From JAAYEL01 sp964344625 (lineage in GTDB: Bacteria; Bacillota; Clostridia; Tissierellales; Peptoniphilaceae), in assembly GCA_964344625.1 (NCBI GenBank), contig CAYFNZ010000032.1, forward strand, positions 1 to 11,420: a stretch of DNA of 11,420 nt, read 5' to 3'. This document shows positions 6,394 to 11,420 of this stretch, in pieces; the stretch's first letter is position 1, and every line of letters begins with the position of its first letter. The notes beneath the pieces were generated by a model. The model was given only the letters and a program-made list of their open reading frames with translations. It had not been told where the DNA came from and searched no databases. Both the position numbers and the translations under genes were made by a program.

Positions 6394-6858
6394 ATGATGG
6401 GATTGACATCGCAGATCGAAAGATTTCTGCTAGAAATGTTAGAACTAGAAGATCAAGGATATATTGAAATAGGAAGAAATGACTTGGCGGAGAAGTTTCA
6501 ATGCGCCCCTTCTCAAATAAACTATGTACTGACTACTAGATTTACTCCATATAATGGATATTATGTTGAGAGTAGAAGGGGAGGCCGAGGCTATATTAAG
6601 ATTTATAAAATTGATATGACCGAGGATGAACTCATAAATGGGGTATTAACTAATACAATAGATGATGAAATTACTTTAGATAAAGCTAATCAAGTCTTAA
6701 AGGCCTTGGTCAATGAAAAGGTCTTGAGCAAAAAGGAGGCCCTTTTAATCTATCACGCAATTGATGACAATGGACTTAAGAGGGTGGAAGTATCGCAAAG
6801 AAATGCAGTAAGGGCGACCATCTTTAAGAATGTTTTGCTGGCCTTACTGAGAGATTAG
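6394..6858 (+). CDS. ctsR: CtsR transcriptional repressor of class III heat-shock genes
   Basis: This 154-residue protein is a winged-helix repressor that binds heptad direct repeats upstream of clp genes and acts as a temperature-sensitive dimer. The DNA-binding part is clear: RNDLAEKFQCAPSQINYVLTTRF (28-50) is the helix-turn-helix, and ESRRGGRGYIKI (59-70) is the glycine-rich wing that also serves as heat sensor. The wing reads RGGRGY where Bacillus has RGGGGY, and the arginine that McsB targets in Bacillus/Geobacillus CtsR is kept. The C-terminal domain (about 75-154) matches the family in length and ends NVLLALLRD. Two ATG codons are adjacent (6394 and 6397). Spacing from GAGGTG is 4 or 7 bases, so the second is the better start and the protein may be one residue shorter. 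It is the first gene of the operon, with CtsR boxes in its promoter region. Confidence 0.95.
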   Translation: MMGLTSQIERFLLEMLELEDQGYIEIGRNDLAEKFQCAPSQINYVLTTRFTPYNGYYVESRRGGRGYIKIYKIDMTEDELINGVLTNTIDDEITLDKANQVLKALVNEKVLSKKEALLIYHAIDDNGLKRVEVSQRNAVRATIFKNVLLALLRD

Positions 6859-6868
6859 GAGGTGGATT

Positions 6869-7474
6869 ATGAAGTGCTATAACTGCGGCGATGACGCTGA
6901 TATGAAGGTCTATGTAATAGTAAATGGAAAGCTTCAACAAGTTGATATCTGCTCTAAATGCTATAAGGAGCAAATGGAAGCTATGGTAGAGCATTTTAAG
7001 GACCAAGATGGAGACTTTAATCCAGAAGAAATGCAAAAATATATGTATAAGGTTTTGATGGAAAACAAGGACGAGTTTGAACAAATCTTTGGTTCTATCC
7101 TAAATGATAAAGACTTTAATTTAGACAATTTTAATATAAGTGATATCGGCTTTGATATCAAAGGTGGTATGGCTAATTTTGGAATCGATGAAGTAGAAGA
7201 CTTCGTTAAGAATTTCAAAAAGGAAGCTGACCACGGCTTTGAAGGTCAAAGTAAAAACAAGAATGATGAATTTAAGCAAATGAATTTCAATGAGTCAAAG
7301 AATAAAAAAGAAATCAAGATGCTTAAAAATTCTGTAGATAAGAAAAAAGAACAGTTGGATTCTTATGTTAAGGCTGAAGACTACATGGCGGCAGCCACTC
7401 TTAGGGACCAAATAAGGGATATTAACAAGAGAATCATGTTTATTATGGAGTTGGAGAAAGAATATGAGAGATAA
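6869..7474 (+). CDS. mcsA: McsA-like protein with one zinc ribbon and a C-terminal UVR motif
   Basis: This 201-residue protein matches McsA at both ends. The N-terminus has a four-cysteine zinc ribbon (C3-x2-C6 and C28-x2-C31). The C-terminus (about 149-201) is a UVR motif, KKKEQLDSYVKAEDYMAAATLRDQIRDI, predicted as a helical pair. Bacillus McsA has a second pair of CxxC motifs in its middle; here the middle (35-148) is acidic and has no cysteine, so that module is missing. McsA normally activates the arginine kinase McsB and helps ClpC assembly and targeting, but mcsB is not next to it. A direct adaptor or ClpC-assembly role is therefore a reasonable inference. AGGAGGTG overlaps the ctsR stop codon and lies 4 bases before the ATG, giving tight coupling. 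The 3' end overlaps clpC by 11 bases. Confidence 0.85.
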   Translation: MKCYNCGDDADMKVYVIVNGKLQQVDICSKCYKEQMEAMVEHFKDQDGDFNPEEMQKYMYKVLMENKDEFEQIFGSILNDKDFNLDNFNISDIGFDIKGGMANFGIDEVEDFVKNFKKEADHGFEGQSKNKNDEFKQMNFNESKNKKEIKMLKNSVDKKKEQLDSYVKAEDYMAAATLRDQIRDINKRIMFIMELEKEYER

Positions 7475-9854
7475 TGTATCACCATTTAGAAAAATAATAG
7501 ACCAGATAAATTCTGAAGCTATTAATCTAAATCATGACACTGTGGGCTTGGAGCATGTTCTTTTAGGGCTTACCAGGACAGGTGGTATTGAATCAAAGGC
7601 CTTGAGCTCAGCTGGAGCCAACTATGAACTATTGAAGCAATACCTTTTGATAAAAAAGCCAAAGGGAGAATTTAAGCAAATAAGTCCGGATGTCAACGAT
7701 GAATTTAAACAATTAATAGATGATGTCAACCATGAGATGAGAAGAAATAGGGACAGGTCTAACTTTGGTTATTATCTGTTGAAAAACCTTATTTGGACAG
7801 ATGGCCTAGCAATGGAAATGCTTAGGGCAACTAATGTAAATCCAAAGGAAGTAAATGACCTTTTAGAGTTTTACTTTAAGAATGAAAATAATCCTTCAAA
7901 GGAAAGCAAGACTCCAAACCTAGATAAGTTTGGGGATGACCTTACCCTTAAGGCCCTATCAAAGATTGATGGGGTAATTGGCAGGGAAAAGGAAATCGAT
8001 AGAATCATCCAAGTTCTTACAAGAAGGACTAAGAATAACCCTGTCTTGATAGGTGAAGCAGGCGTTGGTAAAACTGCCATAGTTGAAGGCCTTGCCAAGA
8101 AGATAGCCGAAGGTAATGTGCCAGATATCATGAAGGGTAAAAAAATCATTTCCCTTGATATGAGTCATTTAGTAGCAGGAACCAAGTATAGGGGGGACTT
8201 TGAAAAGAGGATTACAGATACCCTAAAGGAAGTTTCTGAGCTAGACGACACCATCCTATTTATAGATGAAATCCACACTATTATAGGGGCTGGGTCTAGT
8301 GAAGGGGGCCTTGATGCATCAAATATCATGAAGCCTTACCTTTCAAAGGGCGACCTAAAGGTTATTGGGGCTACTACTATTAGTGAATATAGGCAATATA
8401 TAGAACAGGAACCGGCTCTTGAAAGAAGGATGCAGCCTATTATGGTTGAAGAGCCAAGCGTTGAAGAAACCATTGATATCATCAAGGGTATCAGGGACAA
8501 GTATGAAAGCTTCCACAAGGTGAAGATTTCAGATGAGGTAATTGAAGAGGCTGTTAAGCTTTCTGATAGGTACTTAATCGACAGGTTCCTACCTGACAAG
8601 GCCATAGATGTCATAGATGAGGCTTCATCAAAGCTTAAGGTAAAGACCTATAAGATTCCTGAAGAAATCCTAAGCATCCAAGAAGAGCTAGAAGCCCTTC
8701 AAGAAGACAAGGTAAAAGCTATAAATACACAAGATTTTGAAAAGGCTGCCTACTTAAGGGATCAAATCCTTATGAAGGAAGCAAAGCTTGCAGATTTAAA
8801 AGATGACTTTGACAATGACAGGACCTATGAGGCCCAAATTGATATAGAAAAAGTTAGGGAAATAGTGGCTGACTGGTCCAAGGTTCCTGTAAAGCAAATG
8901 ACAGAAGAAGAGTCAACAAGGTACAAGGAATTGGACAAGAGACTTAAGGAATATGTCATAGGTCAAGACTATGCTGTAGACCAAGTATCCATGGCAATTA
9001 AACGTGCCAGAGTTGGCCTAAAGGGCAAGGACAAGCCTATAGGATCCTTTATCTTCGTTGGACCAACTGGGGTAGGAAAGACCTATTTGGCTAAAAGCAT
9101 TGCCAATGAGTTGTTTGGTGGCGAAGACGAAATCATCAGGCTTGACATGTCTGAATACATGGAAAAACATACCGTTTCAAAATTAATCGGGTCCCCTCCA
9201 GGATATGTAGGTTATGAGGAAGGCGGCCAATTGACAGATGCGGTAAGGTCAAAGCCTTATTCAGTAGTCCTTTTTGACGAAATCGAAAAGGCCCACCCAG
9301 ATGTATTTAATATCCTTCTTCACATCCTTGATGAAGGAAGGCTTACAGATAGCCAGGGAACAGAGGTTGATTTTAAGAATACAATTATCATTCTTACGTC
9401 AAATGCTGGGGCGTCAAAGCTTTCAAACAAGAGAGAAATCGGCTTTAGTGCTAGCAAGGGCGAGAAGTCAGACTTTGAATTTATCAAAAAGACTGTAAAT
9501 GAAGAACTTAAAAACCTATTTAAGCCGGAATTTTTGAACAGGCTTGACGATATTATCGTCTTTAACAGGTTGGGCAAGGAAGACATCAGGAGAATTGTGG
9601 CTCTTGAATTAGATGACCTTCTTGATAGGATAGAAGATATAGGATATCAAGCTAAGTATACCGACAAGGTTGTAGACTTCATAGCTGAAAAGGGCTACGA
9701 TGAAAACTATGGGGCTAGACCACTAAAGAGGGCAATCAAGACCTATATTGAAGACATCCTAGCTGTAGATATCTTGGAAGGAAAAATCAAAAAAGACGAT
9801 AAGATAACTATTGGCATGAAAAATGGCAACATAAACATTACCAGTAGGAAATAG
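7464..9854 (+). CDS. clpC: ATP-dependent Clp protease ATPase subunit ClpC
   Basis: ClpC is a hexameric AAA+ unfoldase that feeds substrates to ClpP. The 796-residue protein (family about 810-820) has an N-domain (1-135), AAA+ module 1 with Walker A GEAGVGKT (197-204), Walker B ending D268-E269 and pore-loop KYRG. A UVR-containing middle domain (about 400-445, with DFEKAAYLRDQI) follows. AAA+ module 2 has Walker A GPTGVGKT (533-540), D605-E606, the GYVGYEEGG pore segment and sensor-2 GARPLKRAI. IGF at 659-661 is the ClpP-docking loop. Both ATPase sites look intact. In the N-domain, Glu30 in VGLEHVLLGL fits B. subtilis Glu32 of the phospho-arginine pocket, but the second repeat reads FGYYLLKNLI, without the glutamate of GTEH (Glu106). 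The start lies inside mcsA with GGAGAAAG upstream, so translation is coupled. The middle domain and position mark ClpC rather than ClpB or ClpE. Confidence 0.96.
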   Translation: MRDNVSPFRKIIDQINSEAINLNHDTVGLEHVLLGLTRTGGIESKALSSAGANYELLKQYLLIKKPKGEFKQISPDVNDEFKQLIDDVNHEMRRNRDRSNFGYYLLKNLIWTDGLAMEMLRATNVNPKEVNDLLEFYFKNENNPSKESKTPNLDKFGDDLTLKALSKIDGVIGREKEIDRIIQVLTRRTKNNPVLIGEAGVGKTAIVEGLAKKIAEGNVPDIMKGKKIISLDMSHLVAGTKYRGDFEKRITDTLKEVSELDDTILFIDEIHTIIGAGSSEGGLDASNIMKPYLSKGDLKVIGATTISEYRQYIEQEPALERRMQPIMVEEPSVEETIDIIKGIRDKYESFHKVKISDEVIEEAVKLSDRYLIDRFLPDKAIDVIDEASSKLKVKTYKIPEEILSIQEELEALQEDKVKAINTQDFEKAAYLRDQILMKEAKLADLKDDFDNDRTYEAQIDIEKVREIVADWSKVPVKQMTEEESTRYKELDKRLKEYVIGQDYAVDQVSMAIKRARVGLKGKDKPIGSFIFVGPTGVGKTYLAKSIANELFGGEDEIIRLDMSEYMEKHTVSKLIGSPPGYVGYEEGGQLTDAVRSKPYSVVLFDEIEKAHPDVFNILLHILDEGRLTDSQGTEVDFKNTIIILTSNAGASKLSNKREIGFSASKGEKSDFEFIKKTVNEELKNLFKPEFLNRLDDIIVFNRLGKEDIRRIVALELDDLLDRIEDIGYQAKYTDKVVDFIAEKGYDENYGARPLKRAIKTYIEDILAVDILEGKIKKDDKITIGMKNGNINITSRK

Positions 9855-9860
9855 GAATAT

Positions 9861-11243
9861 ATGGCAGTAAAAACAATATACAAGTGTAATAGCTGTGGAG
9901 AGACCCAGATTGCCTGGACGGGAAGGTGCCAAAACTGTGGGGCTTGGAACAGCTTGGAAGAATATGAAGTGGAAAAAACTAAGGCTAGCAAGTCTAGCCT
10001 TAGGGAAAAAATAGCAGAAAAAAACACATCTAAGAAATTAAAAGAAGTAAGTTTAGATAGGTCGTCTAGGATACTATCTGGCATAGATGAATTTGATAGG
10101 ACCATAGGAGGGGGGCTTGTAAGAGATAGCGTAAGCATTTTAACTGCAAGACCGGGCATGGGAAAATCCACCCTTCTTTTGGAGCTTGCAGACAAGTTTT
10201 CAAGTCAGGGCCTAAAGCTTATGTATATTTCTGGAGAGGAATCGGAGTCCCAAATCAAGCAGAGGGCCATGAGGATTATGAGTGAAATCTCTGATAATAT
10301 CTATATTTTATCGACTAATTCTATGGATTTGGCCCTAGCAGAGATTGAGAGGATTAATCCGCAAATAATATTTCTAGACTCCATTCAAACAGTAAGTCTT
10401 GAGGCCTATAGCCAAAGGGCTGGTTCACCGACTCAGACCATAGAGTGTGCCAATGCCTTTGTAGATATTTGTAAAAATCCATCTAACCCCAAGGCGGGCA
10501 TCATGATAGGCCATATGACCAAGTCGGACCAACTAGCAGGTCTTATGACCCTGGAGCACTTAGTAGATACAGTCCTTTATATCGAAGGGGAGTCGGATAG
10601 TCCCCTAAGAATTTTGAGGACTACTAAAAATAGGTTTGGCTATACTGGAGAAATAGGTCTTTTCTCAATGGGAGAAGATGGCTTAAAGCAAGTGTCAAAC
10701 CCTTCAGAATACTTTATTACCCAAAGGCAAAATGACATTGAAGGGGCTGCTATTTCTGTAATCAAAGAAGGCAGCAGGATTATTACGGTTGAGGTTGAAT
10801 CCTTGGTTTCTCAAAGTTTTACCCAATACCCTATAAGGATTGGGGATAGCCTGAGAAAGGACCAATTAAATACCCTGATTTCAATCTTGGAACAGAGGTC
10901 TTCATTTAATCTCTACGATAAGAATGTAATCTTAAAGACCACAGGCGGTCTTAAACTCAGCGAGCAATCGGTAAATCTTGCCATCATGATGAGTATTGTT
11001 TCTTCAATTATGAAAAAGCCAATTTCATCAAAGGCTGTATTTATAGCTGAAGTAGGCCTAACTGGTGAATTAAAAAGGGTTCCGCTAATGGACCAAAGAC
11101 TCCAAGAATTGGACAGGATGGGCTTTGAAAAAGCCTATATAGCTAAGGGACAGATAGATTCAAAAAAACTAAAGAACCTAGAAGTTATACAATTAAATGA
11201 CATCAACCAAGTGATTGCAGATGTCTTTTCAAAAAAGAAGTAG
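9861..11243 (+). CDS. radA: DNA repair protein RadA (Sms)
   Basis: RadA is a hexameric DnaB-type helicase that drives branch migration in homologous recombination and natural transformation. The 460 residues are normal for the family. In order: zinc finger C9-x2-C12...C23-x2-C26, a RecA-like ATPase domain with Walker A ARPGMGKS (96-103) and a Walker B strand IIFLDSI, the RadA-specific KNRFG motif (256-260), and a Lon-protease-like C-terminal domain (about 285-455; GGLKLSEQSVNLAIMMSI, FIAEVGLTGELKRVP). The usual Walker A reads GDPGIGKS; here Gly-Asp is Ala-Arg, closer to DnaB, but the catalytic Lys102 and Ser103 are present. ATG 9861 comes six bases after the clpC stop with an AGGAAATAGGA region ahead, so it is the last gene of the ctsR operon, its usual position in Firmicutes. 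Confidence 0.95.
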   Translation: MAVKTIYKCNSCGETQIAWTGRCQNCGAWNSLEEYEVEKTKASKSSLREKIAEKNTSKKLKEVSLDRSSRILSGIDEFDRTIGGGLVRDSVSILTARPGMGKSTLLLELADKFSSQGLKLMYISGEESESQIKQRAMRIMSEISDNIYILSTNSMDLALAEIERINPQIIFLDSIQTVSLEAYSQRAGSPTQTIECANAFVDICKNPSNPKAGIMIGHMTKSDQLAGLMTLEHLVDTVLYIEGESDSPLRILRTTKNRFGYTGEIGLFSMGEDGLKQVSNPSEYFITQRQNDIEGAAISVIKEGSRIITVEVESLVSQSFTQYPIRIGDSLRKDQLNTLISILEQRSSFNLYDKNVILKTTGGLKLSEQSVNLAIMMSIVSSIMKKPISSKAVFIAEVGLTGELKRVPLMDQRLQELDRMGFEKAYIAKGQIDSKKLKNLEVIQLNDINQVIADVFSKKK

Positions 11244-11271
11244 AAAATATTATAAATTTCAAAGTCAAAAG

Positions 11272-11319
11272 GTAGTGTTGCAGAATGACTAAAAATCATT
11301 CTGGAATACTACTTTTTTT
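11272..11319 (+). terminator. Strong intrinsic terminator of the ctsR-mcsA-clpC-radA operon
   Basis: The left arm 11272-11288 and right arm 11296-11312 form a 17-position stem with one G-G mismatch and one G-T pair, around the loop CTAAAAA. Seven T residues follow (11313-11319). It starts 28 bases after the radA stop. On the minus strand the downstream T-run is short (TTTT), so it may also end the opposing gene less efficiently. Its left arm also belongs to the repeat described at 11277-11342. Confidence 0.9.
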
Positions 11320-11342
11320 GACATGATTTTGCAACAGCCCCT
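11277..11342. repeat. Imperfect inverted repeat, possible insertion-sequence or MITE end
   Basis: GTTGCAGAATGA (11277-11288) faces TGATTTTGCAAC (11324-11335), whose complement GTTGCAAAATCA differs at two of twelve positions. Read on the minus strand the outer copy is GGGGCTGTTGCAAAATCA, a form common at the ends of Firmicute insertion sequences. A minus-strand ORF ends about ten bases inside this point. No matching far end or target duplication can be seen because the window stops, so this may simply be a terminator with alternative pairing. Confidence 0.3.
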
Positions 11343-11352
11343 TTTACTATTG

Positions 11353-11420
11353 TCATTTTACCTTAAGGCTTCTTAAGTAATCTTTTCTATCGTCTGGTAC
11401 CTGTCTTGATTCAAGGGCCT
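11353..11420 (-). CDS. C-terminus of an unidentified minus-strand protein (partial)
   Basis: Reading the minus strand from the right edge, one frame is open through 21 codons and ends with TGA at 11355-11353. The tail contains ESRQVPDDRKDYLRSLK and ends in a lysine-rich stretch. It uses AGA and AAG codons like the rest of the window. The other two minus frames stop within the same stretch. It is convergent with radA, with the terminator between them. It could be the end of a transposase, given the repeat just beyond it, or an ordinary chromosomal gene. The fragment is too short to tell. Confidence 0.4.
   Translation of the reverse strand, partial: ALESRQVPDDRKDYLRSLKVK

Noticed and set aside
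23..7711. Repeated GAATTTAAGCAA-like words (Glu-Phe-Lys-Gln) in the rhodanese, McsA and ClpC genes
   Set aside because: They are short, in frame in unrelated proteins, and use the common codons of this genome; no spacing or longer match supports a repeat family.
9274..9498. A 74-codon plus-strand ORF inside clpC
   Set aside because: It is in another frame within a highly conserved AAA+ region and has no ribosome site; it is a shadow of clpC.
9743..10195. A 150-codon minus-strand ORF opposite the clpC-radA junction
   Set aside because: It is antisense to two well-recognised genes, its product is Ser/Leu-rich low-complexity sequence, and no ribosome site is present.
1..11420. CRISPR array, tRNA, rRNA, toxin-antitoxin or phage-defence genes
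   Set aside because: No regularly spaced repeats, no tRNA cloverleaf and no rRNA-like stretch were seen; every long ORF is explained by housekeeping, repair, transport or stress genes.

Overview
The window looks like chromosomal DNA of a low-GC anaerobic Firmicute. The mix of a clostridial-type YolD protein, a CtsR/McsA/ClpC/RadA heat-shock operon, strong AGG/AGA arginine and ATA isoleucine codon use, and consensus Shine-Dalgarno sites suggests the Tissierellia/Peptoniphilaceae neighbourhood (Anaerococcus, Peptoniphilus or similar). The genus is inference from style, not from a marker gene.

Layout. (1) 1-372 is the C-terminal rhodanese domain of a protein that begins before the window, most likely a CoA-disulfide-reductase-type flavoprotein. 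(2) 389-2661 is a DNA-damage-tolerance cassette: a promoter whose -10 abuts an inverted repeat, a UvrX/UmuC-like Y-family polymerase with a clamp-binding motif, a YolD-like protein, and a 69-residue protein with an Sm-like signature. It is closed by a bidirectional terminator. (3) 2669-3829 on the minus strand encodes an AI-2E-family (PerM/YtvI-like) membrane protein. (4) 3830-4166 is an AT-rich divergent intergenic region. It holds a near-consensus promoter with an overlapping inverted repeat, a leader hairpin, and an 18-codon ORF with a very good ribosome site. (5) 4167-6230 is an EF-G paralogue (FusA2-type) with its own terminator. (6) 6302-11319 is the class III heat-shock operon ctsR-mcsA-clpC-radA, with two CtsR boxes, a perfect hairpin plus T-run in its control region, and a strong terminator after radA. 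(7) 11320-11420 holds a possible insertion-sequence end and the C-terminus of a minus-strand ORF that runs off the window.

How the genes work together. CtsR represses its own operon through the two heptad-repeat boxes. ClpC is the AAA+ unfoldase that works with ClpP (not in the window), McsA is a zinc-ribbon/UVR partner, and RadA is a recombination helicase that commonly travels with clpC. The most notable point is that mcsB, the arginine kinase gene normally between mcsA and clpC, is absent. mcsA overlaps clpC by 11 bases, McsA has only one of the two four-cysteine zinc modules of the Bacillus protein, and the second repeat of the ClpC N-domain lacks the glutamate used for phospho-arginine binding in B. 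subtilis. Together these suggest a McsA/ClpC system that has moved away from arginine-phosphate tagging. Whether mcsB is elsewhere in the genome cannot be seen here.
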